Below are positions 30,401-39,204 of a DNA stretch of 64,000 nucleotides, in pieces. Both the position numbers and the translations under genes were made by a program. Below the pieces are notes generated by a model. That model worked only from the letters and a program-made list of their open reading frames with translations, was not told where the DNA came from and did not search any database. Location: NCBI RefSeq assembly GCF_014222285.1, contig NZ_JACKZS010000005.1, positions 31,944 to 95,943 of the forward strand. Direction: 5' to 3'. Source of the DNA: Nostoc sp. UCD121. GTDB lineage: Bacteria; Cyanobacteriota; Cyanobacteriia; Cyanobacteriales; Nostocaceae. How positions within the stretch are numbered: the stretch's first letter is position 1; every line of letters starts with the position of its first letter.

Positions 30401-31252
30401 CTAAGCTCGTTTACGTCCGCTGGTACGCCGCGTTCGTCTTAGTGATGCGTCATATTCTAAGACAGCGCCCATGCCAAATAACACCCCACTAAACACCCAA
30501 AACACTTCTAATATCTCCCCACTTTGATAGTTGGGGCCTTGGGCATATTTAAACCACATATCTGCAATGTAAAGCGAAAAGGCCGCGGCTGCAATCATTC
30601 GCCAAGACTGGGAAACTCTTCCCCCCCAAAAGGCTAGTAGCAGAGTGGTAGCAATAATTAACAAAACCACATCGCTAACTACGTAAAACCAATTCAAAAT
30701 AGCGACTAGCAGTTCTGAGGGTGTTCCCTGCTGCATAGAAATCCACCATGCCAACAAACTACCGAACACTGCAATTGCTAACACAATTAGCCACTGCCAT
30801 TTTTCCAGATTGATTCGCCTGGAAGCCACAGCTAAAATCATGCCTGCGCCAAGTAATAGATAAGTGAGTACAAAAAATATATCGCCTACAGACACATCTG
30901 GTTCATCTTTTAACACTATTTCGGTATATCCGAAAATTATCCCCCCAACGAAATAGGAAAGCATACCTAACCCAATTAAGAGCCAGACATTTCGCCCACT
31001 GACGATTTGTGGACTCAGCCAGTTCCTCAAGCATAAGATACTGGCACCCAAATAAGCTAAAGCTTCAAAAATATTTGTACCAATCACATACCACTCGGCC
31101 CGGCTTTCTATGCCATCAGCTCCGGGAACTTTGGCACTAAACAACAAAAAGTATAGCAGTGCTAGTACGGCCCAGCCAATATTAGCTAAGACAATGTTCT
31201 GAGTATTGAAAATGGATTTAGAAAGGAACGAATTCTCGTAAGAGTTATTCAT
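30401..31252 (-). CDS. Multi-pass membrane protein, unknown function
   Basis: 283 residues with about eight hydrophobic helices evenly spaced (for example NIGWAVLALLYFLLF, NVWLLIGLGMLSYFVGGIIFG, DIFFVLTYLLLGAGMILAVA, WLIVLAIAVFGSLLAWWI, VVSDVVLLIIATTLLLAFWGG, VFSGVLFGMGAVLEY). It ends in a basic tail RRTRRTSGRKRA, probably cytoplasmic. No transport or enzymatic motif recognised. Operon with the HTH protein downstream by spacing. Confidence 0.72.
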   Translation of the reverse strand: MNNSYENSFLSKSIFNTQNIVLANIGWAVLALLYFLLFSAKVPGADGIESRAEWYVIGTNIFEALAYLGASILCLRNWLSPQIVSGRNVWLLIGLGMLSYFVGGIIFGYTEIVLKDEPDVSVGDIFFVLTYLLLGAGMILAVASRRINLEKWQWLIVLAIAVFGSLLAWWISMQQGTPSELLVAILNWFYVVSDVVLLIIATTLLLAFWGGRVSQSWRMIAAAAFSLYIADMWFKYAQGPNYQSGEILEVFWVFSGVLFGMGAVLEYDASLRRTRRTSGRKRA

Positions 31253-31391
31253 AGGAATTGACTATGTAGATGCACTCTGGCAGTATTTTGAGTTAAAGGA
31301 CTGTATATATAGCAGTGTGTCTGCCAGATAATACACAATCAGACACCAAAAGCAAGTACCAGTGGCCGGAATTTTGTTAAAATTTTCCATG

Positions 31392-32051
31392 CTACTGCCA
31401 CAGTTTACCCAGTGGCGATTGATTTAGCCAACTGATAAATAGCAATCGCTCGGCTTCTGGCATATCTTCTAGCTTATAAATCACTTGTTTGGTAAAATTG
31501 CCATTGCCAAAATATGCTTTTCCTAATCGATGCAGTTCTTGTAATAAAGTAACTACATGATTTTCCTGCCAATCAGGTATTTTGGCGGTTGGCAAAGGAT
31601 TGGTAGATACCAAATATTTAACTGCTTCTAGGGAAGATGCTTGAGGAAATTGCTTTTGCTTTAATACTTCCGCAATATCTTTTTCAAATAATGCAGCTTG
31701 TTTAGCACCTAAAAACTCTTCAATGTCGATAGAAACACCCTGTAACAGCAAAATACTGGCTTGGACTAAAATCGCCGTTTTGCCATGACCACCTGTATCA
31801 CTATCCAGCTGCTCTAAACGGATTTTACCCCAGACGCTAAAGCGTTCCGGTTCCTCCAGCAAAACACAGGCTTTACCTCGGTTATCCGTTAATTCTCTCC
31901 ATAAGGCTCTAGCTTCTTCTTCTTGACTAGCTTTGAAGACACTAATCAAGCGAAAAGTCTGCCCTTGATAATTGAGAATCGGCACTTGCTGATCCTTTTT
32001 TGGGTGCTGAATGCTTGATATTTCAACATCCTGCCGTTTGAGAATAAACAT
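31392..32051 (-). CDS. Conserved cyanobacterial hypothetical protein
   Basis: 219 residues, soluble, no signal or membrane segment. Visible features: FRLISVFKASQEEEARALWRELTDNRGKACVLLEEPERFSVWGKI in segments near 33-76, then a mostly helical C-terminal half ending EDMPEAERLLFISWLNQSPLGKLW. I recognise it only as a widespread cyanobacterial family without known function. Single gene. Confidence 0.65.
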   Translation of the reverse strand: MFILKRQDVEISSIQHPKKDQQVPILNYQGQTFRLISVFKASQEEEARALWRELTDNRGKACVLLEEPERFSVWGKIRLEQLDSDTGGHGKTAILVQASILLLQGVSIDIEEFLGAKQAALFEKDIAEVLKQKQFPQASSLEAVKYLVSTNPLPTAKIPDWQENHVVTLLQELHRLGKAYFGNGNFTKQVIYKLEDMPEAERLLFISWLNQSPLGKLWQ

Positions 32052-32408
32052 GGCACTAGCAAATAACTCCTCACAGGGGCACTCTTAATATGGAATATAT
32101 AATGGTATTTGGCAGTATCGCCAAGGCTGAAATTACCTAGCATACTGTGGGAATGAGCCTAGCGATCGCCAGATCCTTCCCGAAGGTAGCCGCCCAGAGG
32201 ACGTTAGCGCTAACGGGCAAATAACCCCTTGACAACACAATATATCTAAACCGATACTCCATCTGTTTCGTTTTTGGTGTAAATTGACTAGCTAGCGACT
32301 AGCATCTTAGCCTTGCTAGTGGTAAATCTGCAATTTTTGATTGCTTCTTGGTAAGTAAAGACGATATAATAGTGTAGGTGACTCCTTCAGGAGCCATTAA
32401 TTTATGTT

Positions 32409-32481
32409 GGGCGCGTAGCTCAGTGGATAGAGCCACGGATTTCTAATCCGTTGGTCGCAGGTTCGAACCCTGCCGCGCTCG
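32409..32481 (+). tRNA. tRNA-Arg(UCU)
   Basis: Cloverleaf: acceptor GGGCGCG/CGCGCTC, D-arm GCTC..GAGC, anticodon stem ACGGA/TCCGT with loop TTTCTAA (anticodon TCT), T-arm GCAGG-TTCGAAC-CCTGC, discriminator G at 32481. No intron and no encoded CCA. A homing-endonuclease-like gene remnant begins 72 bases downstream. Confidence 0.96.
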
Positions 32482-32553
32482 TTTTAACTCAATACGAACC
32501 CTAAAGAAGCCTTTTCATGGTAATTTACCAAATAGGCTTGAGAGTTCATATAA

Positions 32554-33238
32554 ATGCACCACACAAAAGATAAGGGTGATCTAGCAGCTGCTAAAGTAAT
32601 AGCAGATTTAGTCGAGAAAGAATATTCGGTTTTTGTACCAGTAGTAACTGAACATGCACCCTTTGATTTGATTGCCTACAAAGATGGTAAATGTTACAGA
32701 ATTCAAGCTAAATACAGTTGTGATGGCACACTGAAAAATAAAAGCAATTGGGCAGACAAGAATAGGTTGTCATGAGAAAAAGTACAAATCTGATGACTTT
32801 GATTTCTACGGCCTTTATTTGCCAGATATAAACAAAGTAGTATATCCATCAATCACGTTTGGCGGTTGCGGTATCAGGACAACGCCACCTAAATCACCCA
32901 ATTCTTTTTACTGGTGGGAGGATTTTACAGACTTTACTGAAGTAGCACTTAAGCGAACCTACAAGGAGTTTGGTGTTGATTTAACAACTAGAAAGGTTAA
33001 CCCGGACTCTAGAATTCATACTAGAAAAGTAGAAAGACCATCAAAAGAACAACTAGAAAAACTAGTTTGGGAAAAGCCAACAGCACAAATTGGCAGAGAT
33101 TTTAGCGTGTCTGATAAAGCTGTAGAGAAGTGGTGTAAGGCTTATGGGGTAGAAAAGCCACCTAGGGGGTATTGGGTGAAGAAAGCTTATGTAAAAGTGG
33201 AAGCACAGTTAACAAAAACTGGAGAAGATATTAAATAA
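32554..33238 (+). pseudogene. PD-(D/E)XK homing-endonuclease-like gene, frameshifted
   Basis: The first frame (32554-32775, 73 aa) begins MHHTKDKGDLAAAKVIADLV and has the nuclease core PFDLIAYKDGKCYRIQAKYS (D...QAK). It stops at TGA 32773. The following frame, overlapping and read from before 32765, continues RxCHEKKYKSDDFDFYGLYLPDINKV and ends with a helix-turn-helix-like tail (LVWEKPTAQIGRDFSVSDKAVEKWC). Removing one T around 32767-32768 fuses both into a protein of the cyanobacterial I-Ssp6803I type of about 227 residues. It is free-standing beside an intron-less tRNA-Arg gene. Confidence 0.78.
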
Positions 33239-33466
33239 TTAATAATTAATGCTTCTTAGTAATCAAATTTAGATCGCGATATATCTAAATCACTATTAAC
33301 TTTACATTATATGTTTCCTGCTATTCAATAGTGCCAATACGATCGCTAACCTTATTTGGTGTTCATTCAGTACCAATGAAACTTATTTTTTGTCTAGTTA
33401 TAGTCAACCATATAATAAATTGATATACTGAACTAATTTAATTACGTACAATTAAATTGATACAAA

Positions 33467-33766
33467 ATGAAATTATATAAACTTTGGAATACTTCAAGTG
33501 ATTGGTGGGTTATTGCACCTAATGAAGAAATTGCTCTTGACTATAGTTATAAAAATACATTAACTAAGGAGAAAAAGAATCTTGGTATATCTTCTGATAC
33601 ATACTTTTCTTCAGACAAAACACAAGGTGGACTAAATGAATTACTAAAAGGTAATAGAATAGGTATAGTTATTAGGGTTAGAACTGACGAACCGCACTTT
33701 GAAGATAAATGGATATTTACTATTTCACATGAGTGGATACCTGAACAGCTTACTTGGCATAGATAA
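33467..33766 (+). CDS. Small hypothetical protein, AT-rich
   Basis: 99 residues, not recognised. It starts MKLYKLWNTSSDWWVIAP and ends TISHEWIPEQLTWHR; rich in Trp, Lys and Asn, no signal or membrane segment. Codon use is AT-rich compared with the housekeeping neighbours, and there is no clear Shine-Dalgarno. Position between tRNA-Arg and tRNA-Thr with a homing-endonuclease remnant suggests acquired DNA. Confidence 0.5.
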   Translation: MKLYKLWNTSSDWWVIAPNEEIALDYSYKNTLTKEKKNLGISSDTYFSSDKTQGGLNELLKGNRIGIVIRVRTDEPHFEDKWIFTISHEWIPEQLTWHR

Positions 33767-33988
33767 GCCTTAAGCAGCTAATGTTCTATATTCATATCTC
33801 CTCTATTACGGTATGCAGTATACAGATAGTATCTGAAGCTACAGTAGTTGTTTTCTATGTCAAATCATAGTCAAAATTCTGTCCCGCATAGTCAAAAATA
33901 CAAGTAATAGAGTTAGATTTTTAACATCAATATTCCTTAACAAGCCTGAAAGACTTAATTTTGCGTTGATTATTTTATCAATTTAAAA

Positions 33989-34060
33989 AGCCCGTGACGA
34001 GGATTGAACTCGTGACCTCACCCTTACCAAGGGTGTGCTCTACCACTGAGCCACACGGGC
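33989..34060 (-). tRNA. tRNA-Thr(GGU)
   Basis: Minus-strand cloverleaf: acceptor GCCCGTG/CACGGGC, D-arm GCTC..GAGC, anticodon stem CACCC/GGGTG with loop TTGGTAA (anticodon GGT), T-arm ACGAG-TTCAATC-CTCGT, discriminator T at 33989. No encoded CCA. Confidence 0.96.
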
Positions 34061-34150
34061 AAAACACAATTCCGATTTTTCAGCTAGAAGTTAAAATGCT
34101 GGGAGTTTTGATGCTTACCCAGTCATTATAACTTATAACTTCGTAAGTGG

Positions 34151-34233
34151 TGGGCCGGGCTGGATTTGAACCAGCGTAGGCGCTAGCCAACGGATTTACA
34201 GTCCGTCTCCATTAACCACTCGGACACCGACCC
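34151..34233 (-). tRNA. tRNA-Tyr(GUA)
   Basis: Class II tRNA of 83 bases with long variable arm. Acceptor GGGTCGG/CCGGCCC, anticodon stem ACGGA/TCCGT with loop CTGTAAA (anticodon GTA), T-arm GCTGG-TTCAAAT-CCAGC. The discriminator A is followed by CCA in the DNA (34148-34150), which the other tRNAs here lack. Confidence 0.96.
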
Positions 34234-34306
34234 GATTTGTCTCACGATTTAAAATCTTAGCACCACCTTTTATAATTAGCAAGTGGTTAGAAAAAATAAC
34301 TTTGTG

Positions 34307-34338
34307 GGTAGAGATCGCAACAAAACTGCATCTCTACC
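34307..34338 (-). terminator. Terminator hairpin after nadA
   Basis: GGTAGAGATCGCA pairs with TGCATCTCTACC across a short loop; on the minus strand a T-rich stretch follows within about a dozen bases. Confidence 0.5.
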
Positions 34339-34357
34339 TTATGGATAAAAATACTGG

Positions 34358-35332
34358 TTACACGCTCATCTCCAGCATTCGTTGCATTGGTCGCAGTGCC
34401 CCAAGGCGAATATCTTCTGACATGGTAATTTCGGGAGTACGATTTTTCATTGCCCAGTAGAGCTTTTCTAAGGTGTTTAACCGCATAAATGGACATTCGT
34501 TACAAGCACAGTTATTTATCGGCGGTGCAGGAATAAAATGCTTGTCAGGAGCTAGTTTTTGCATTTGGTGAATGATTCCCGGCTCTGTCGCAACGATAAA
34601 TTCTTTGGTAGGGCTGCTTTGACAATATTTGAGTAAGGCGGCTGTGGAGCCAATAAAGCTGGCGTGGCGCAATACACTACTTTCACATTCTGGATGTGCG
34701 ATCGCCTCTGCTTCTGGGTGGGCAATTTTTAACTGGACAATTTTCTTTTCCGAAAAGGTTTCATGGACAACACAGCTACCTTGCCATAGCACCAAATCTC
34801 GTCCAGTCTGTTCCATCACATACCGCCCCAAATTGCGATCTGGGGCAAAAATAATCGGCTGTTCTTTCGGTATCTGCTGGACAATTTTCACAGCGTTGGA
34901 GCTAGTACAAATAATATCGCTCATCGCCTTGATATCAGCAGAGCAGTTGATATAAGACACCACCAAATGATTCGGATGGGCTGCTTTAAAAGCTGCAAAC
35001 TCCTCTGCTGGACAACTGTCTGCTAAAGAACAACCAGCATTCAAATCTGGTAAAAGTACTAATTTATTGGGATTAAGTATCTTTGCTGTTTCTGCCATGA
35101 AGTGAACACCAGCAAAGACAATCACATCCGCATTGGTTTTTTCGGCGGCTCTTGCTAGTTGTAATGAATCCCCAATAAAGTCGGCAATATCCTGAATATC
35201 TGGCTCTTGATAATAATGCGCCAGGATAACGGCGTTGAGTTCTTTTTTGAGACTCTGAATCGCGGCAAACAAATCTAGTGGTAGTTCACCCAGTTGGGCG
35301 TTTTCTCGTTGAGCTAGTGCAGTGGTAAACAC
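34358..35332 (-). CDS. nadA: Quinolinate synthase A
   Basis: Condenses iminoaspartate with dihydroxyacetone phosphate to quinolinate in NAD biosynthesis, using a [4Fe-4S] cluster. 324 residues. Cluster cysteines include C101 in [11 protein letters not shown], the Cys of WQGSCVVHE and the C-terminal [10 protein letters not shown]-terminal [20 protein letters not shown] is the family signature. A single unit with promoter toward 35340-35480, divergent from the metallophosphoesterase. Confidence 0.96.
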   Translation of the reverse strand: MFTTALAQRENAQLGELPLDLFAAIQSLKKELNAVILAHYYQEPDIQDIADFIGDSLQLARAAEKTNADVIVFAGVHFMAETAKILNPNKLVLLPDLNAGCSLADSCPAEEFAAFKAAHPNHLVVSYINCSADIKAMSDIICTSSNAVKIVQQIPKEQPIIFAPDRNLGRYVMEQTGRDLVLWQGSCVVHETFSEKKIVQLKIAHPEAEAIAHPECESSVLRHASFIGSTAALLKYCQSSPTKEFIVATEPGIIHQMQKLAPDKHFIPAPPINNCACNECPFMRLNTLEKLYWAMKNRTPEITMSEDIRLGALRPMQRMLEMSV

Positions 35333-35481
35333 AGTTTAGGGGTGCTTTATATTGCAAATGTATATCCTGTGGATTCAATTATAGTAGTTTTTACCAAAAA
35401 TAGTGGACGGTTGATATTTTGGGGTTGTGTCCAAATCGGGCTGAGTTTCATATCCTGGAGATAGACGGCAAGGAAAGTGGC

Positions 35482-36402
35482 ATGACCAGTCAGAAAACTC
35501 AATCGATAAACCTCAAAATTGCTGTAGTTGGAGATATTCACGACCAATGGGAAGTGGAAGATGGCGTTGCACTCAAGCATTTGGGTGTTGACTTAGTGCT
35601 GTTTGTTGGGGATTTTGGCAATGAATCGGTGGAAGTGGTCAGAGCGATCGCATCCCTCGATATTCCCAAAGCAGCCGTGATGGGCAACCACGATGCCTGG
35701 TACACCGCCACCGAATGGGGACGTAAAAAGGCTCCTTATGACCGCTCTAAGGAAGACTGGGTACAGGAACAACTGGATTTATTAGGCGCGTCCCATGTTG
35801 GTTACGGTAAGTTGGATTTTCCCGCTTGGAATTTAACTGTGGTGGGGGGTCGTCCCTTTACTTGGGGTGGCCCAGAGTGGAAATTCGCGGAAATCTGTAA
35901 AGAACGTTACGGTGTGACGAGTTTGGAAGAATCCGCCGATCGCATCGTGAAAGCAGTCAAAAGTGCCGCTTACGAGACGATTATATTTTTGGGTCACAAT
36001 GGGCCTAGTGGGTTAGGCGATCGCCCCGAAGACCCTTGCGGCAAAGACTGGCACCCAATTGGCGGCGACTTTGGCGATCCAGATTTTGGCGAGGCGATTT
36101 CTCAAGCCTTGACTGCTGGTAAAACCATTCCTCTGGTGACATTTGGTCACATGCACCGGGATTTACGCCATACCAAGAAGGTGCAGCGCAAACCCATCTT
36201 TAGAAGTCCAGAGGGGACAATTTACTTAAATGCGGCTAGTGTCCCCAGGATTGTGGAAAATGACGGCGAGAAGTTGCGTAATTTTTCCATTGTCACCCTA
36301 GAGGCGGGTGTGGTTTCGCAAGTTTCCCTAGTTTGGGTGGGGAATGACTTTCAGGTGGCTAAGGGGGAAATTTTGTACGAGCGATCGCGTATTGTGTCGT
36401 AG
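35482..36402 (+). CDS. Metallophosphoesterase (TIGR04168-like)
   Basis: 306 residues from ATG 35482; an upstream TTG frame from 35419 is less likely. Calcineurin-like motifs: VGDIHDQWE (D-x-H), LVLFVGDFGNE (GD-x-G), GNHDAWY, IFLGHNGPSG and a final FGHMHRD (GH-x-H). These ligate the dimetal site. It matches the cyanobacterial/plant family annotated as a calcineurin-like phosphoesterase of unknown substrate. Single gene. Confidence 0.88.
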   Translation: MTSQKTQSINLKIAVVGDIHDQWEVEDGVALKHLGVDLVLFVGDFGNESVEVVRAIASLDIPKAAVMGNHDAWYTATEWGRKKAPYDRSKEDWVQEQLDLLGASHVGYGKLDFPAWNLTVVGGRPFTWGGPEWKFAEICKERYGVTSLEESADRIVKAVKSAAYETIIFLGHNGPSGLGDRPEDPCGKDWHPIGGDFGDPDFGEAISQALTAGKTIPLVTFGHMHRDLRHTKKVQRKPIFRSPEGTIYLNAASVPRIVENDGEKLRNFSIVTLEAGVVSQVSLVWVGNDFQVAKGEILYERSRIVS

Positions 36403-36533
36403 ACATTCGCATCCAGTAGTGCAATCTGCGTAGATAATAGGGTATAGTATGATCTGTCAAGTTTAGTGCTAACCAACAAAAGCGCCTGAATAGCGTCTGA
36501 AACTAGGATCAGCACAAGTTTGACAGATTTACT

Positions 36534-36618
36534 GGAGAGGTGGCAGAGTGGTCGATTGCGTCCGACTTGAAATCGGATGAGGCTAAAACCTCCGGGAGTT
36601 CGAATCTCCCCCTCTCCG
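36534..36618 (+). tRNA. tRNA-Ser(UGA)
   Basis: Class II tRNA of 85 bases. Acceptor GGAGAGG/CCTCTCC, anticodon stem CCGAC region with loop TTGAAA (anticodon TGA), long variable arm, T-arm GGGAG-TTCGAAT-CTCCC, discriminator G. No encoded CCA. Confidence 0.95.
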
Positions 36619-36744
36619 TTGAATGAATGTTGTTATCAAGTACTACACTTTTTTTGCATCTACAATATATCTAAATTGATGCACAAACAGTATTTGTTTA
36701 ACTACTGATGAAAAATCTAAACATTAAAGAATAAGCCCCGCAAA

Positions 36745-36942
36745 TTGATTGACAAGTTGCCAGAAAATTCCACATGGGATGATTTGATGTACCAAATTTA
36801 TGTTCGGCAAACTGTTGAAGCTAGACTAGCGGATAGCAAAGCTAGTAATGTTATTTCTGTACAAGAAGTGCGGAAGAATTTGGTCTGTCAGAGTGAACGC
36901 TCAAGCCTTTCCTTCGACGTTGAGTTTTTCATGAATGAGTGA
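36745..36942 (+). CDS. Antitoxin-like small protein, orphan
   Basis: 65 residues from a TTG start. MIDKLPENSTWDDLMYQIYVRQTVEARLADSKASNVISVQEVRKN in segments resembles the antitoxins that precede RelE/ParE toxins in cyanobacteria. The last 17 residues (VCQSERSSLSFDVEFFMNE) diverge from that pattern and no toxin gene follows, so this may be a truncated remnant left beside tRNA-Ser. Recognition is from memory of the family only. Confidence 0.5.
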   Translation: MIDKLPENSTWDDLMYQIYVRQTVEARLADSKASNVISVQEVRKNLVCQSERSSLSFDVEFFMNE

Positions 36943-37219
36943 AGATGGAAGCCTGGTGTTCGTGTTTACCTTTGTTTTACAAAACAAAGTAATTATTTAT
37001 TTAAACATATCAAAAATAGTCTGACTTAATCCTATATGAGGGTTAAATGCAGGGCAAACGCATCTAAGGTACTCTTGATCACGACTAACATTAAGACCCA
37101 ACGAAAAATCAGTATTTCTGGCTTGATTTATTTTCCAAGGCTCAAAGCAATCGCTAAAATCTTCGTCAATAAGCAGGGATTAATGAGATTTTTTTGAGTC
37201 TATTGAGGATAGACTAGTC

Positions 37220-37621
37220 TTATTGACATGATGCGGCCGCCCTGGGGTTAAATGTTGGTATAGGGTTGGTGATTTGTGGTGCATATACACCTATCAGTAA
37301 TTCTGGGTCAACCACAGGTAAATTGTTACTCAAAACATAAGAATTTCTTGTAACTATCAATACTGGTTGACCTTGGTACAAAACGATAGGAGGATTGAGG
37401 CAGTAAATATTGTAAGGACTGTACACGCCATATTGACTACCATATAATCCATAGGAATTCCGAATGCTGTATATACCATAGGAACCACCGTAGATACCGT
37501 GAGGATTACTAATAGAGTTTTGGTCGTATAGATTACTTGATAAAACGCCCAAAAATTGTCCATCAGCAGCCCATAATTGAGCTAAACCATTTACGGAAAC
37601 GAGAAAATCTACAATTGACAT
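37220..37621 (-). CDS. Tyr/Gly/Asn-rich hypothetical protein with short repeats
   Basis: 133 residues, not recognised. A central run of imperfect eight-residue units, roughly GxYGxSYGIYS, NSYGLYGS, QYGVYSPYN at about 40-75, is flanked by hydrophobic strands. Starts MSIVDFLVSVNGLAQLW and has no classical signal peptide. The composition suggests a structural or surface-associated beta-rich protein; this is inference. Confidence 0.55.
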   Translation of the reverse strand: MSIVDFLVSVNGLAQLWAADGQFLGVLSSNLYDQNSISNPHGIYGGSYGIYSIRNSYGLYGSQYGVYSPYNIYCLNPPIVLYQGQPVLIVTRNSYVLSNNLPVVDPELLIGVYAPQITNPIPTFNPRAAASCQ

Positions 37622-37855
37622 AGGTTTTTACAATACAAACTTATTTCTCCAGCTTCATCCCCTAAGAGTGGCAACAACCTCAGCAAAAATGCCTAATTTA
37701 TGGATTTGGTAGCGTGGTAATATTTTTATCGGAATTAAATAGGATTTTACATAGAAAATATTGAAGCGAAAATCTGACTAAAAAGTGCGATCGCACCCCT
37801 CCCTTATGCTTGCATCGTGCTAGCATAATGATAAATTCTACTTTGAGGTAAAGCG

Positions 37856-38122
37856 ATGGCTACCCTTTATGTAAGAAATTTACCCGATGATTTGTATGCA
37901 AAACTGCAAGAGTTAGCGGCATCTGAACACCGTTCCATTAACGCCCAAGTTATAACTCTGTTAGAGCAAGCTTTAAAAACTGAAGCGCAGCAAATAGAAG
38001 ACCAGAAACGCCAGAATGTACTTAAAGTCCTAGAAGAAAGTCGCCAGCGTCGCCGTGTGAATCCAGCAGACTTCGGATTACCTGATAGTACTCAACTGAT
38101 TCGAGAAGACCGCGATAGATGA
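37856..38122 (+). CDS. FitA/Arc-like ribbon-helix-helix antitoxin
   Basis: 88 residues. The N-terminus MATLYVRNLPDDLYAKLQELA then EHRSINAQVITLLEQAL is a ribbon-helix-helix DNA-binding motif; the C-terminal tail (RRVNPADFGLPDSTQLIREDRDR) is the toxin-neutralising segment. Its stop overlaps the next ATG by four bases (ATGA at 38119-38122), the usual TA arrangement. It is intact, while its toxin is broken. Confidence 0.88.
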   Translation: MATLYVRNLPDDLYAKLQELAASEHRSINAQVITLLEQALKTEAQQIEDQKRQNVLKVLEESRQRRRVNPADFGLPDSTQLIREDRDR

Positions 38123-38577
38123 CTACCCCTCTAAGATGCGTGTTAGATACCAGTGTGTGTATCAAGTATTTTATTGTTGATCCATTAACTCGAAAAGTTG
38201 ATTAACTTTTCGACCATTTTGCCAATCCACAGACGGAAATATTTGTTCCAGACCTCTTTTTTATTGAGTGTGCTAACGCCTTATTGAAGTACGTCCGTGC
38301 AAGGATGTACACTGCTGCTGAGGTTCAGACAGATTTAGCCACCTTGAAAGCTTTCCCTTTGCGTGTCGTCTCCACGGCTGACTTGATGGCGGATGCAGTT
38401 GCGATCGCACTAAATTATGGAATCTCTGCCTACGATGGCTCTTATGTCGCACTTTCACAGCAGGTAGGTGCTACTTTGCTGACTCTCGACGGTAAGCTGG
38501 TGAAGGGTTTAGCTGGTTCGTCTTACAATGTTTGCTCGTTTAATGACTTCGAGGTTCCGCTGTTGGAGCCAATGTAG
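38119..38577 (+). pseudogene. PIN-domain (VapC-like) toxin with premature TAA
   Basis: Reading from ATG 38119 gives MTTPLRCVLDTSVCIKYFIVDPLTRKVD, then TAA at 38203-38205, and the same frame continues LFDHFANPQTEIFVPDLFFIECANALLK to PLLEPM at 38577. PIN acidic residues are visible: D10 (LDTS), E in FFIECAN, and D in AYDGSYVALS. A CAA-to-TAA change at codon 29 would explain the stop, since Gln commonly occupies that position. As read, the toxin is inactive, leaving an orphan antitoxin. Confidence 0.85.
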
Positions 38578-38757
38578 AAGCGATCGCCTTTCCTCACCAT
38601 ATATTAACCCCAAAGCATTGAATAAGGCTAAACAAATCGATACATAACTCAGAATTGGGGAAATTAAATTTTTATCACTGACTTATCTTAGTTGCAATAA
38701 AATTAGTTTGTAAAGCAGGGAATAAACCGGCTGTTTTTTAATATTCAATTGTCAAAA

Positions 38758-39204
38758 ATGCCTTTTACTTATAACCGCACTGTTCGCTTTCAAGATACTG
38801 ATGCTGCTGGAGTAGTTTATTTTGCTAACGTTTTGGGTATTTGCCATGAAGCTTATGAAGAATCTTTAGAAGCATCAAGTATTAATCTCAAAGATTTTTT
38901 TACTAATCCTTCTGTAGCTTTCCCCATTGTTCATGCTAGTGTCGATTTTTTGCGCCCTATGTTTGGTGGGGATAAGTTGCTGATTAGTTTAATTCCCCAA
39001 AAAATAGGTGGTGAAAAGTTTGAAATTACTTATGAAATTACTGTGGGTGAGGTGGTAGTTGCTAAGGCTATTACTCGCCATGTTTGTATTGATGCAAGTA
39101 GTAGAAGTAAGCAGGAATTACCTGACGAGATAGTTCAGTGGTTGGAGACGAACCGCAGAGACGCAGAGGACGCAGAGAGAAGAAGGTCGAGGGAGATTAT
39201 GTGA
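38758..39204 (+). CDS. 1,4-dihydroxy-2-naphthoyl-CoA hydrolase
   Basis: Hotdog-fold thioesterase releasing 1,4-dihydroxy-2-naphthoate in phylloquinone synthesis. 148 residues from ATG 38758; a TTG at 38749 would add three. The 4HBT-type catalytic segment is [27 protein letters not shown] (Asp in QDTDAAG), then [17 protein letters not shown]. The last 18 residues ([18 protein letters not shown]) come from a CTCTGCG-family repeat read in frame. The 3' end overlaps menE by 8 bases. It lies beside menE, menC and menA. Confidence 0.9.
   Translation: MPFTYNRTVRFQDTDAAGVVYFANVLGICHEAYEESLEASSINLKDFFTNPSVAFPIVHASVDFLRPMFGGDKLLISLIPQKIGGEKFEITYEITVGEVVVAKAITRHVCIDASSRSKQELPDEIVQWLETNRRDAEDAERRRSREIM

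Noticed and set aside
32060..32080. Yfr1-like ncRNA motif (ACTCCTCACA)
   Set aside because: The motif is incomplete and no flanking stem-loops of Yfr1 are seen.
32409..33238. Group I intron in tRNA-Arg
   Set aside because: The tRNA is complete and uninterrupted; the endonuclease-like gene lies outside it and I see no intron core.
38191..38212. Palindrome CGAAAAGTT..AACTTTTCG as an operator or terminator
   Set aside because: It lies within the toxin coding frame around the nonsense codon and has no T-tract; probably coincidental to the mutation.
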